Below, one piece after another: positions 8,492-17,216 of a stretch of DNA of 64,000 nt (positions are counted from its first letter, which is position 1; each line of letters begins with the position of its first letter). Under the pieces are notes generated by a model that was given only the letters and a program-made list of their open reading frames with translations, had not been told where the DNA came from and did not search any database. A program made the translations under genes and the position numbers. Where the stretch lies: positions 1,925,235-1,989,234 of the forward strand of contig NZ_WOTN01000001.1 of assembly GCF_010993745.1 (NCBI RefSeq), read 5' to 3'. The stretch is from Fodinicola acaciae. Lineage in GTDB: Bacteria > Actinomycetota > Actinomycetes > Mycobacteriales > HKI-0501.

Positions 8492-8554
8492 CGCGGAAGC
8501 ATCCCGGAGGTGCACCCATCTCTAACCGGCACCACACGCACCCTGGGGGTCAAC

Positions 8555-9289
8555 GTGGATTTCACGGCCTTCGACGGCCCGTTGGCGCAGCGCGGGATCG
8601 GCATCATCGCCCCCTTCGATCTCGCCTTGGAACGCGAGCTGTGGCGGTGGGTGCCGGCGGAGGTTTCACTGCATCTGGCCCGCACGCCGTACGAGCCGGT
8701 GCCGGTCAGCATGGAGATGGCGCAGCTGGTCAGCGCCGCGCACCACCTGGCCGCGGCCACCCGCGACGTGCTGCACGTGGAGCCGGAGGTGGTCGCCTAC
8801 CTGTGCACCTCCGGCAGCTTCGTCAACGGTGTCGCCGCGGAAGCGGGGCTGTGCAAGGTGATCCGCGACTCCGGCGCGCCGGACGCGGTGACCACCTCCG
8901 GCGCACTGACCGAGGTGCTGAAGGCCTTCGACTTCAGGAAGATCGCCGTCGTCACGCCGTACTATGCCGATCTCACCGCGAAACTGCACGAGTTCCTGGC
9001 CGAGCTCGGGGTGGAGACGGTCGCCAGCGAGCACCTCGGCCTCGGTGGCGGCATCTGGAAGGTCAGCTACCGTACGGTCGCCGAGCACATGCTGCGCGCC
9101 GACCGGCCGGATGCCGAGGCGATTTTCGTCAGCTGTACGAACCTGCCGACCTACGACGTGATCGAGCCGTTGGAAAACCTGGTCGGCAAACCGGTTTTCA
9201 CCGCCAACCAGCTCACTATGTGGGCCTGCCTGCGGCGGATGGGCCTGCCGGTCGTCGGGCCCGGTCAGTGGTTGCGGGAGATCGACTGA
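8555..9289 (+). CDS. Asp/Glu racemase-superfamily enzyme (maleate isomerase / arylmalonate decarboxylase-like), two-Cys type
   Basis: About 244 residues from GTG 8555, which has GGGGG five nt upstream. A GTG at 8510 would add 15 residues but sits on its own Shine-Dalgarno sequence. The fold is recognised from GIGIIAPFD, the first active-site Cys loop LCTSGSFVNG and the second loop SCTNLPT, followed by GKPVFTANQLTMW. Both catalytic cysteines are present, as in maleate cis-trans isomerases and two-base racemases. With the neighbouring amidase and 2-hydroxyacid dehydrogenase it probably acts on a dicarboxylate or its half-amide. Confidence 0.8.
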   Translation: MDFTAFDGPLAQRGIGIIAPFDLALERELWRWVPAEVSLHLARTPYEPVPVSMEMAQLVSAAHHLAAATRDVLHVEPEVVAYLCTSGSFVNGVAAEAGLCKVIRDSGAPDAVTTSGALTEVLKAFDFRKIAVVTPYYADLTAKLHEFLAELGVETVASEHLGLGGGIWKVSYRTVAEHMLRADRPDAEAIFVSCTNLPTYDVIEPLENLVGKPVFTANQLTMWACLRRMGLPVVGPGQWLREID

Positions 9290-9293
9290 CTAC

Positions 9294-9307
9294 GATTGTC
9301 GACAATC
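9294..9307. promoter_or_regulatory. GntR-type operator 2, GATTGTCGACAATC
   Basis: A perfect 14-bp palindrome between the two racemase-superfamily genes, overlapping a TACGAT -10-like hexamer at 9291-9296. It differs from operator 1 by one central base. It implies a second, separately repressed promoter for the downstream gene and the GntR gene. Confidence 0.75.
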
Positions 9308-9332
9308 AGCACGGATGCGGAGGTTCGCCACG

Positions 9333-10055
9333 ATGACCACGCTCGGATTCCTCTATCCGGGACACGCCGCCGAGGACGACTATCCGACCGCGGCCGGGAT
9401 CCTCGGTGGCGCCGCCGACCTGCGCGTCGAGCACACCTACGGTGAGGACCTGCACGCCATCGACGAGCTGCTCGACCTCGGCAACCCCGACCGGCTCTCC
9501 GAAGGCGCGTCGCGGCTGCGGCCGTACGCGCCGGCCGCGGTGATCTGGGCCTGCACGAGCGGCAGCTTCGTCTACGGCTGGGACGGCGCGCAGCGGCAGG
9601 CCGACGGCCTGGCCGAGGCGGCCGGTGTTCCGGCGTCGAGCACGTCGTTTGCCTTCGTACGCGCGGCGGCAGCACTCGACGTGCGGAAGGTCGCCATCGC
9701 CGCGAGCTATCCGGAGGAGGTGGCGGCGCGGTTCGTGGACTTCCTCGCCGCCGGCGGCATCGAGGTGCTGCGGATGTCCAGCCACGGCATCAAAACCGCC
9801 GCCGAGGTCGGCACGCTGACACCGGAGGCGGTGGTGGAGCTGGCCACCGGCAACGACCATCCGGAGGCCGAGGCCGTGCTGGTGCCGGACACCGCGATGC
9901 GTACGGTCGCGCTCGTCGAAGCCGTCGAGGCGCGACTCGGAAAGCCGGTGCTGACCGCCAACCAGGTGACCATCTGGGAGGCGATGCGGCTGGCCGGCCT
10001 GCCGTTGGTCCACAGTGGACTCGGCCGACTTTTCCAGGCGCCGGTGGTGGTTTGA
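9333..10055 (+). CDS. Asp/Glu racemase-superfamily enzyme, one-Cys type
   Basis: A 240-residue paralogue of the preceding enzyme, with LGFLYPGHAAEDDYP at the N-terminus, the first Cys loop ACTSGSFVYG, and GKPVLTANQVTIWEAM at the C-terminus. The second active-site loop reads VPDTAMRT, so the second cysteine of the two-base mechanism is absent. This suggests different chemistry from its neighbour, perhaps decarboxylation or lyase action. GCGGAGG precedes the ATG at 9333. The stop overlaps the start of the GntR gene (TGATG). Confidence 0.78.
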   Translation: MTTLGFLYPGHAAEDDYPTAAGILGGAADLRVEHTYGEDLHAIDELLDLGNPDRLSEGASRLRPYAPAAVIWACTSGSFVYGWDGAQRQADGLAEAAGVPASSTSFAFVRAAAALDVRKVAIAASYPEEVAARFVDFLAAGGIEVLRMSSHGIKTAAEVGTLTPEAVVELATGNDHPEAEAVLVPDTAMRTVALVEAVEARLGKPVLTANQVTIWEAMRLAGLPLVHSGLGRLFQAPVVV

Positions 10056-10882
10056 TGACCGCGGAGGGGTTGGAGCCGGTCAGCCGCGAGTCGACCGCCG
10101 AGATCATCGCACGGCAACTCCGCACGGCGATCATGAACGGCGCGCTCTCCCCCGGCACCCAGCTCGGCGAGGCCGACCTGGCCGCTCAGTTCGAGGTCAG
10201 CCGCGGTCCGCTGCGCGAGGCGATGCAGCGGCTGGTGCAGGAAGGCCTGCTGCGCAGCGAGCGCCATCGTGGCCTTTTCGTCATCGACCTTGAGCCGGCG
10301 GACGTCTACGACATCTACGTCGCGCGTACGGCCGTCGAGCACGAGGCGGTCATCCGGATCATGCGCGGCGACTACGCGGCGGCCGCCGACTCGCTGGAAG
10401 AGGCGCAGGAGCTGATGCGCTATGCCGGCCAGACCGACGATCCGGAGCTGGCCAGCAACGCCGACCTGCGCTTCCACGAGTCGCTGGTGCTAGCCGCCGG
10501 CAGTCACCGGCTGGCGCGGATGGCGCGTACGCTGCTGGTCGAGACCAGGATGTGTCTTTCCGCTCTGCAGCACACCTATCTGAAGGTCACCGAGCGGGTC
10601 GACGAGCACCAGCGGATGATCGACGCGATCCGCAGCGGCGACGAGGAGCTGGTGCTGCGGCTGCTGGACGACCACATGGAAGACGCCATCGCGCGACTCA
10701 TTCCCGGCAGCAGCCTGAAAACCGGCGGGCCGCACCGCGACGTCGACGCCTCGACGCTCGGACCCGGCGTCGACGGCTATGTCAGTCTTTTCCAAGCACT
10801 GGCCGACCAGGCGGCTCAGGCGGCGACACCGACGAGTCCGGCAGTCGTAGGCGTCCGCCGACATAGCCGCCAAGTGCGGTGA
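10055..10882 (+). CDS. GntR-family transcriptional regulator, FCD subfamily
   Basis: A 275-residue regulator. An N-terminal winged helix (residues ~10-75: LRTAIMNGALSPGTQLGE, VSRGPLREAMQRLVQEGLL) is followed by an all-helical FCD effector domain (~80-220) with the metal-site pattern D..FH and H near the C-terminal helices. It most likely binds the two GATTGTC-ACAATC palindromes in this locus and responds to a carboxylate. Its ATG overlaps the upstream stop. The last ~100 nt overlap the convergent transporter gene, giving an unusually long tail. Confidence 0.9.
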   Translation: MTAEGLEPVSRESTAEIIARQLRTAIMNGALSPGTQLGEADLAAQFEVSRGPLREAMQRLVQEGLLRSERHRGLFVIDLEPADVYDIYVARTAVEHEAVIRIMRGDYAAAADSLEEAQELMRYAGQTDDPELASNADLRFHESLVLAAGSHRLARMARTLLVETRMCLSALQHTYLKVTERVDEHQRMIDAIRSGDEELVLRLLDDHMEDAIARLIPGSSLKTGGPHRDVDASTLGPGVDGYVSLFQALADQAAQAATPTSPAVVGVRRHSRQVR

Positions 10883-12122
10883 GCAGCGCGATCACCACCA
10901 GCAGCACCGCCACCGACCACGACTGTTTTCCACTGGCCGCGAGGAAACCGGTGGCCATCAGCGGCACGAAACCGCTGATCGCGCCGGACAGGTTGGATGC
11001 CAGCGCGACGCCGCTGTAGCGCACGTCGGTCGGGAACAGCTCCGACAGCAGTGGACCGTTGACCGCGTACGGGATGGACAGCAGAGCGATCCCGACGGTG
11101 ATGCCGAGCACCACCAGAGCCGGCTGTTTCGTGTCCACCAACCAGAAAACCGGAAACGCGAACACCGCCGACAGCACACCGCCGAGCACCGTGACCAGGC
11201 CGGAGCCGAACCGCTCGGCGATCCGGCCGAAGGCGAGCAGGATCAGCACCTCGACCACCGCGCCGGCCAGGGTCGCGTTGAGCAGCAACGATTTCGGCAG
11301 CTTCAGCGTCTCGGTGCCATAGCTGATCATGAACGTGGTGAGCAGATAGAAGCCGCCGATGCCCAGCAGCGCGGCCGCGATGCCGGTCAGCAGGCGGACC
11401 GGGTTGCCCGCGACCAGCCGGCCCATCGGAAACCGCGCCGGCTCGCTTTTCTCCAGCAGCTCACGGAAAACCGGCGACTCCTCCAGCTTCCAGCGCAGGT
11501 AGAGCACGATGCCCAGCAGTGGGAACGCGGCCAGGAACGGCGCTCGCCAGCCCCACGCGTCGAAGCTTTCGTCCGGCAGCAGCGCGACCAGCGCGAACGC
11601 ACCTGACGACAGCAGCGTGCCGACCGGCGAACCGATCTGCGGCAACGCGCCGTATCTGCCGCGTTTGGCCGCCGGCGCGTGCTCGATCGTCACCGTCATC
11701 GCGCCGGACCACTCGCCGCCGACCGCGATCCCCTGCAGAATCCGCAAAAGCGTGAGCAGCACCGGCGCGGCGATGCCGATCGACGCGTACGTCGGCAGGA
11801 CACCGATCAGGCCGGTGACCACGCCGATTCCGGTCACCGTGATGATCAGCGCGTTCCGCCTGCCGTAACGGTCGCCGAAATGGCCGAAGATGGCCGCGCC
11901 GACCGGCCTGGCCAGGAAACCGACCGCGAAGGTCGCGAACGCGCCGGCGGTGGCGACCACCGGATCCTTGCTGGCGAAGAAAAGCCGGTTGAAGACGATC
12001 GAGGAAGCCGTACCGTAGAGGAAGTAGTCATACCACTCCAGGGCCGTACCCACGAACGCGGCGGCCGCGACCCGCCGCAAAACCGTCTCGTCGGCGAGTA
12101 GTCGAGTCGTCTGATCGGCCAT
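10782..12122 (-). CDS. MFS transporter, metabolite:H+ symporter (MHS) family
   Basis: A 446-residue, 12-helix transporter. It opens with FVGTALEWYDYFLYGTAS, carries GHFGDRYGRR in the 2-3 loop and LRILQGIAVGGEWSG in helix 4, all typical of the MHS family that imports dicarboxylates, shikimate and related acids by proton symport. It probably supplies the substrate of the adjacent amidase/racemase locus, though no GATTGTC operator lies at its own start. The 3' ends of this gene and the GntR gene overlap by 101 nt. Confidence 0.88.
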   Translation of the reverse strand: MADQTTRLLADETVLRRVAAAAFVGTALEWYDYFLYGTASSIVFNRLFFASKDPVVATAGAFATFAVGFLARPVGAAIFGHFGDRYGRRNALIITVTGIGVVTGLIGVLPTYASIGIAAPVLLTLLRILQGIAVGGEWSGAMTVTIEHAPAAKRGRYGALPQIGSPVGTLLSSGAFALVALLPDESFDAWGWRAPFLAAFPLLGIVLYLRWKLEESPVFRELLEKSEPARFPMGRLVAGNPVRLLTGIAAALLGIGGFYLLTTFMISYGTETLKLPKSLLLNATLAGAVVEVLILLAFGRIAERFGSGLVTVLGGVLSAVFAFPVFWLVDTKQPALVVLGITVGIALLSIPYAVNGPLLSELFPTDVRYSGVALASNLSGAISGFVPLMATGFLAASGKQSWSVAVLLVVIALLTALGGYVGGRLRLPDSSVSPPEPPGRPVLGKD

Positions 12123-12197
12123 TCCGGCATGAGATCACGCGATTTGCCGCTCGGCCAGCCGGCGTCCGGATAGGGTCACGCAGCATGGGTGACCTAC

Positions 12198-12980
12198 ATG
12201 AGTGACATCGAATTCACCGTCGCCGACGGCATCGGGACGATCACTCTGAATCGTCCGGCTCGCAAGAACGCCTTCACCATGGAGATGATCGACGCGTGGG
12301 CCGGATTCCTGGTCGACGCGCGGACCAACGACGACGTACGCGCCATCCTGCTCACCGGCGCCGGCGACGCCTTCTGCTCCGGCGTCGACATCGACGACTT
12401 CACCGCCGGCTCGCCTTCGGTGCTGGATCGCAAAAACGTGCTCGCCGAACGGATCCACCGGGTCGCGTACGCGCTGGAAGACCTGGACAAGCCGGTGATC
12501 GCCGCGGTCAACGGCGTCGCGGTCGGCGCCGGCATGGACATGGCCCTGATGTGCGACATCCGCCTCGCCGCCGCGTCGACCCGGTTTTCCGAGGGATACA
12601 TCCGGATCGGCCTGGTGCCCGGCGACGGCGGCTGCTATTTCCTGCCACGCCTGGTCGGCTCGGCCCGGGCACTGGAGCTCCTGTGGACCGGCGACTTCAT
12701 CGACGCCGACGAGGCGCTGGAGCTGGGGTTGGTCAACCACGTCTACCCCGACTCGGAGTTCACCGGCCGCGCCATCAACTTCGCCTCCCGGCTCGCGGCC
12801 GCGCCACCGGTGAACGTACGCATGATCAAACGAGCCGTGTATCAGTCTGCGCGCGCCGATCTCCGGACGGCGCTGGACTTGATTTCGTCGCATATGGCGG
12901 TGGTGCAGAGTACGGAGGATTCCGCGGAGGCGCTGGCGGCGTTTCGGGAACGGCGCGATGGGAAGTACGTCGGGCGGTAG
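12198..12980 (+). CDS. Enoyl-CoA hydratase/isomerase family protein
   Basis: A 260-residue crotonase-fold enzyme with ITLNRPARKNAF, the oxyanion-hole loop CSGVDIDDF, and the AVNGVAVGAGMDMALMCDIRLA block. The residue at the usual catalytic Glu positions is partly substituted (YIRIGLVPGDGG keeps Gly-Asp-Gly-Gly rather than a clear Glu pair). It could therefore be a hydratase, isomerase or other crotonase. ATG at 12198 is preferred; GTG at 12189 is in frame. It stands alone, with no acyl-CoA genes next to it. Confidence 0.85.
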   Translation: MSDIEFTVADGIGTITLNRPARKNAFTMEMIDAWAGFLVDARTNDDVRAILLTGAGDAFCSGVDIDDFTAGSPSVLDRKNVLAERIHRVAYALEDLDKPVIAAVNGVAVGAGMDMALMCDIRLAAASTRFSEGYIRIGLVPGDGGCYFLPRLVGSARALELLWTGDFIDADEALELGLVNHVYPDSEFTGRAINFASRLAAAPPVNVRMIKRAVYQSARADLRTALDLISSHMAVVQSTEDSAEALAAFRERRDGKYVGR

Positions 12981-13028
12981 GGCGCGGCAGTGGTGGGTCG
13001 TGTGTGGGGTGTCGCGTTTGTGGAGTGG

Positions 13029-13530
13029 TGGGTTTTCTGCTTGGCGCGTTGGGTGGGTGGTGGTTTTTCGCCTGCGCGGCGCGCGCTCTTGCGCGGAGGG
13101 CGACCTCAAGGGAGGGGGCGCGTGGATGCCAATCGGTGTGCATTGGGGGTGCGGGTGGCGGTTGTGGCCGGGGCTGGGTTTTTCCGGGTCACGTATGGGA
13201 AGCGATCCGTCGGTATGGACGCCAAACGATCGTGCTGGGGCGATTGACTGCGTAATACTTGTTTAACAAGACATCAAAACGGATATTTGTTGCAGGCCGG
13301 TGGTCACGACAGCATTATCAGCCTCAACAGTCAGACCCGTCACAGGGACCGGCGGTCGCGGAGGTGTGAAAGCCTTGTTTCTTGCGTCCAGCGCTAGTAA
13401 CTCGACATTCACACCATCCGTCAACTTCGCAATCCCGACATTTAGCGCTCCATGCGCCTTCATGTCCCACATACTGGAACTTCTTGCCACCCACCGGGAC
13501 GCCATGGCGCCTCCGGTGCAGCAGTGAAAC
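13029..13530. repeat. Dispersed ~500-bp intergenic element, copy B
   Basis: It matches copy A at 4203-4796, with one GT-rich unit at its left edge instead of three or four. The palindrome CTTGTTTAACAAG lies at 13258-13270 inside the long identical block. The small hairpin near 13381-13397 is retained with one mismatch and one wobble. The right edge touches the stop codon of the dicarboxylate carrier. No gene is credible in this 550-bp stretch. Confidence 0.8.
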
Positions 13531-14862
13531 TCACCCCGACATCGCTGGCACGGCTTCCTCAGCTTTCGCTGGCTCGGGCTCGTCCAGCATGGTTCGCTCG
13601 TCGAAGGGCAGGTCGCCGCTGAGTACGAGCGCGGCGCGGTCGGGGTCGAGGTTGCCGGTCCAGCGGCCGATGACGATGGTGGCTACGGCGTTGCCGGCGA
13701 AGTTGGTGAGGGCGCGGGCCTCGGACATGAAGCGGTCGATGCCGACGATGAGGCCGACGCCGTCGACCAAGTCGGGACGGTGTGCCTGCAGGCCGCCGGC
13801 CAGCGTGGCCAGGCCGGCGCCGCTGACGCCGGCGGCGCCTTTGGAGGCGATGATCATGAAGGCGAGCAGGGCGATCTGCTCACCGATCGCCATCGGCCGG
13901 CCGAGAGCGTTCGCGATGAACAGAGACGCCATCGTCAGGTAGATGGCCGTGCCGTCGAGGTTGAAAGAATAGCCGGTCGACACGCTCAGTCCGGCGGCCG
14001 ACCGCGATACGCCGAGGTGCTGCATTTTCGCGATCAGCCGCGGCAGCGCGATGTCGGAGGACGAGGTCGACAGGATCAGCAGAAACTCCCGCGAAAGGTA
14101 GCGTAGCAAGGAAAAGATGTTGATCCGGCTGACCGCATACAACACCGGCCCCAGCACGAGAAACACGAAGATCACGCAGGTCACGTAGAAGCCGACCATG
14201 ATCTGCAACAGGCTGACCAGCGCCAGCCACCCGCCGGCACCGACAACCGCGGCAATAGCACCAAAAGCACCGACTGGCGCGGCCCACATGACCATCGCCA
14301 GAATACGAAACACCAGCCGTTGTACGTGCTCCACACCGCGCAGGATCGCGGCACCGGACTTGCCGAGCGACGGCAGCGCGAAACCGACGAGCAGCGCGAT
14401 CAGCAACGTCTGCAGCACCGACCCGGACGTCAGCGACGAAAACAGGCTGGTCGGGATGATGTCCAGCAGGAAGTCGACCGTACCTTCGCTGGCACCGGCC
14501 GCCGCCTTTCCGCCGGCCGCCCTCGCCGCGTCGGTCAGGTGCAGGCCGGCACCTGGATGCAGTACGTTGCCGACCACCAGACCGATCGCCAGCGCGATCG
14601 TTGACATCGCGAGGAAATACACCAACGCGAGGCCGCCGATACGGCCGACCGTCGCGGCTTTGCGCGCCGAGCCGACGCCGATCACGATCGAGCAGAAGAT
14701 CACCGGGCTGATCATCATCTTGATCAGCGCGATGAACGCGGTGCCCAGCGGCTTGAGCTCCTTCGCGAACGCCGGTGCCACGAGCCCGACGACGATGCCG
14801 GCGACGACGGCGACGATGACCGCGAGATAGAGCCAATGGGTTCGGTCACGCCGTACGGACAT
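13531..14862 (-). CDS. dctA: C4-dicarboxylate/cation symporter, DctA family
   Basis: A 443-residue DAACS-family carrier. Eight helices and two re-entrant loops are expected. Visible marks are MISPVIFCSIVIGVG, ILSTSSSDIALPRL (serine-rich hairpin), the TGYSFNLDGTAIYLTMA block and GIDRFMSEARALTNFAGN. It imports succinate, fumarate or malate with H+ or Na+. GAGGAG precedes the ATG at 14862; the open frame upstream of that is antisense to the sensor kinase. It is divergent from a CitA/CitB-type pair that probably controls it. Confidence 0.9.
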   Translation of the reverse strand: MSVRRDRTHWLYLAVIVAVVAGIVVGLVAPAFAKELKPLGTAFIALIKMMISPVIFCSIVIGVGSARKAATVGRIGGLALVYFLAMSTIALAIGLVVGNVLHPGAGLHLTDAARAAGGKAAAGASEGTVDFLLDIIPTSLFSSLTSGSVLQTLLIALLVGFALPSLGKSGAAILRGVEHVQRLVFRILAMVMWAAPVGAFGAIAAVVGAGGWLALVSLLQIMVGFYVTCVIFVFLVLGPVLYAVSRINIFSLLRYLSREFLLILSTSSSDIALPRLIAKMQHLGVSRSAAGLSVSTGYSFNLDGTAIYLTMASLFIANALGRPMAIGEQIALLAFMIIASKGAAGVSGAGLATLAGGLQAHRPDLVDGVGLIVGIDRFMSEARALTNFAGNAVATIVIGRWTGNLDPDRAALVLSGDLPFDERTMLDEPEPAKAEEAVPAMSG

Positions 14863-14973
14863 GGGTTTCTCCTCTGCTGCTGCCGGTGGCGGACGCGTCA
14901 GAGTGTGGCGGCGGCTATGACTCAGGTCACGGTTGCGTTCATTGCGTACGCGCGCATGCAGCAAACTGTCCGG

Positions 14974-16542
14974 ATGTCTCCTCGGTTGTGGAGCCTGGCT
15001 CGCCAGCTGCTCGTCCTGCAGCTGGTCGTGGTGGCCGTGCTGGTGGCCGGCGGGGTCGGCGCCGCGTACGTCCAGATCAGCCAGGCCAACCAGCGCTCGG
15101 CGCGGGACAAGGTGCTCGCGGTCGCCTGGACGGTCGCGCGGATGCCGGCGGTCGCGGACGCGCTGCGGCTCGGCGATCCGTCGGCGGTGCTGGAGCCGGT
15201 CGCCGAGCAGGTACGCCTGGCCACCGGCACCGACTTCGTGGTCGTCATGTCCCCCGCCGGCATCCGCTACAGCCATCCCAACCGCGCGGAGATCGGCCAG
15301 TACTTCCGTGGTCACATCACCGAGGCTGTCGCCGGCCACGAGGTCGTCGAAACCTACACGGGCACGCTCGGTCCGTCGATCCGCTCGGTCGTGCCGGTCC
15401 AGCGCGACGGCAGGGTGGTCGGCCTCGTCTCTGTCGGGGTCACCCTGGTGGCCGTCGACCGCGACCTGCGGCGTCAGCTGCCGTTGCTGCTGGCCGCCGC
15501 GGCCGTCGCGTTGTTGCTGGCCGGCGCTGGTACGGCATGGATCAGCCGCTGGTTGCGCCGCCAGACCCGCGGACTCGGACCGGCACAACTGGCCAGGATG
15601 TACGAGTTCTACGACGCCGTCCTGCATGCCGTACACGAAGGCATGCTGCTGCTCGACCGCGACCGCAAGGTGCAGCTGGTCAACGACGAGGCGAGGCGGC
15701 TGCTCGACCTGCCGGACGACGTGGTCGGCAAGCGCGTCGACCTCGTCGGCCTGCCCGACTCGCTCGGCGAGTCGCTGGCCGGCGACCGGCGGCGTACGGA
15801 CGAGATCCATCTGTGCGGCGACCGCGTCCTCGTGGTCAACGAGGCGCCGGCCGCCTGGGAAGGCCGTGAGCTCGGCACGGTCGTGACCTTGCGCGACCAC
15901 ACCGACCTGCAGGCGCTGACCGGCGAGCTGGACTCGGTACGCGGCTTCGCCGAGTCGCTGCGGTCGCAGGCGCACGAGACCGCCAACCGGCTGCACACGG
16001 TCATCTCGCTGGTCGAGCTGGGTCGTACGGAACAGGCACTCGACTTCGCCGCCGCCGAGCTGGCGGTCGCTCAGCGGCTCACCGACCAGGTCGTCGGTGG
16101 CGTCGGCGAGCCGGTGCTCGCGGCCCTGCTGATGGGCAAAGCCGCTCAGGCCAGCGAGCGCGGCGTCGATCTCGTCGTCGATCCAAACACCGAGGTGACC
16201 GAGACCGGCATCGATCCGCGCGACCTGGTGACGATCGTCGGTAACCTGCTCGACAACGCGATCGACGCGGCGGTCGCGGGTCCGGCACCGCGGCGGGTCG
16301 AGTTCACCGCGCGGACGGTCGACGGTGAGATGGTGATGAGCATCAGCGATACCGGTGTCGGCCTCGATCCGGCCGACGTGTTGCGCGCCTTCGAACGCGG
16401 CTGGTCCACCAAGGGTGGCGGCGGCCTGATCGGCCGTGGCCTCGGCCTGGCGCTGGCCGGCCAGGCCGTACGCAGGCACAACGGCACCGTCGAGGTGACC
16501 ACCGAGCCGCGTACGACCTTCTCGGTGGCGCTGCCGGCATGA
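14974..16542 (+). CDS. Sensor histidine kinase, CitA/DcuS type
   Basis: About 522 residues from ATG 14974; ATGs at 14956 and 14917 are in frame, and none has a clear ribosome site. Domains in order: helix 1 (LLVLQLVVVAVLVAGGVG), an extracytoplasmic PAS-like sensor (~40-175), helix 2 (LPLLLAAAAVALLLAGAG), a PAS domain (~210-320), the H-box AHETANRLHTVISLVELG and an ATPase domain with NLLDNAIDAA, DTGVGLD and GRGLGLAL. This family senses C4-dicarboxylates or citrate. It overlaps the response regulator by 4 nt. Confidence 0.9.
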   Translation: MSPRLWSLARQLLVLQLVVVAVLVAGGVGAAYVQISQANQRSARDKVLAVAWTVARMPAVADALRLGDPSAVLEPVAEQVRLATGTDFVVVMSPAGIRYSHPNRAEIGQYFRGHITEAVAGHEVVETYTGTLGPSIRSVVPVQRDGRVVGLVSVGVTLVAVDRDLRRQLPLLLAAAAVALLLAGAGTAWISRWLRRQTRGLGPAQLARMYEFYDAVLHAVHEGMLLLDRDRKVQLVNDEARRLLDLPDDVVGKRVDLVGLPDSLGESLAGDRRRTDEIHLCGDRVLVVNEAPAAWEGRELGTVVTLRDHTDLQALTGELDSVRGFAESLRSQAHETANRLHTVISLVELGRTEQALDFAAAELAVAQRLTDQVVGGVGEPVLAALLMGKAAQASERGVDLVVDPNTEVTETGIDPRDLVTIVGNLLDNAIDAAVAGPAPRRVEFTARTVDGEMVMSISDTGVGLDPADVLRAFERGWSTKGGGGLIGRGLGLALAGQAVRRHNGTVEVTTEPRTTFSVALPA

Positions 16543-17216
16543 TCCGGGTCCTGATCGTCGAGGACGAGCCGATCGCCGCCGACGCGCACGCCGTCTACGT
16601 CGATCGAGTCGACGGCTTCACGGTCGTCGGCAAGGCTGGCACCGCGGCCGAAGCGTTGCAGCTGCTGGCGCGCGGCGGCATCGACCTCGTGTTGCTGGAC
16701 ATGGTGCTGCCCGACCAGCACGGCCTTCAGGTCGTACGCGCGATGCGCGCCGCCGGCCACACCGCCGACGTCATCGCGGTGACCTCCGCGCGAGACCTCG
16801 CCGTCGTACGCGCCGCGGTCTCGCAAGGCATCGTGCAGTATCTGATCAAGCCATTCGTTTTCGCCTCGCTGCGCGACAAACTCGACAGCTATCGCGATTA
16901 TCGCCGGCTGCTGACCCGCGACGAGCCGGTCGCCGCGCAGCACCAGGTCGACCACCTGCTGGCGACCCTGCGCGGCCAGGACCGCCAGGTGCTGCCGAAG
17001 GGTCTCAGCCGGGAGACCTTCGACGCGGTCGCCGAGGCTTTGCGTGGAGGCGAGGGAAAATCGGCCAGCGAGGTCGCCGATCTGTTGCGTACGTCCAGAA
17101 TCACCGCGCGCCGCTACCTGGAACACCTCGCCGACACCGGCCTCGCCTCGCGGCATCCACGCTATCGCGGCAGCGGCCGGCCGGAGATCGAGTATCGGTG
17201 GCGCGGCGAGGACTAG
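16539..17216 (+). CDS. Response regulator, CitB/DcuR type
   Basis: A 225-residue regulator: receiver domain with Asp54 in VLLDMVLPD and Lys in YLIKPF, then a C-terminal helix-turn-helix (SASEVADLLRTSRITARRYLEHL) ending GRPEIEYRWR. It is translationally coupled (ATGA) to the sensor kinase. With the dctA-like gene divergent from this pair, it very likely activates dicarboxylate uptake. Confidence 0.92.
   Translation: MIRVLIVEDEPIAADAHAVYVDRVDGFTVVGKAGTAAEALQLLARGGIDLVLLDMVLPDQHGLQVVRAMRAAGHTADVIAVTSARDLAVVRAAVSQGIVQYLIKPFVFASLRDKLDSYRDYRRLLTRDEPVAAQHQVDHLLATLRGQDRQVLPKGLSRETFDAVAEALRGGEGKSASEVADLLRTSRITARRYLEHLADTGLASRHPRYRGSGRPEIEYRWRGED

Noticed and set aside
12135-13109. Long minus-strand frame opposite the enoyl-CoA hydratase
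   Set aside because: Shadow of a high-GC coding gene plus repeat sequence.
14836-14973. Longer N-terminus for the sensor kinase at 14974
   Set aside because: The extension overlaps the divergent carrier start and lacks a membrane-protein-like sequence; the first helix begins just after residue 47 of that frame.
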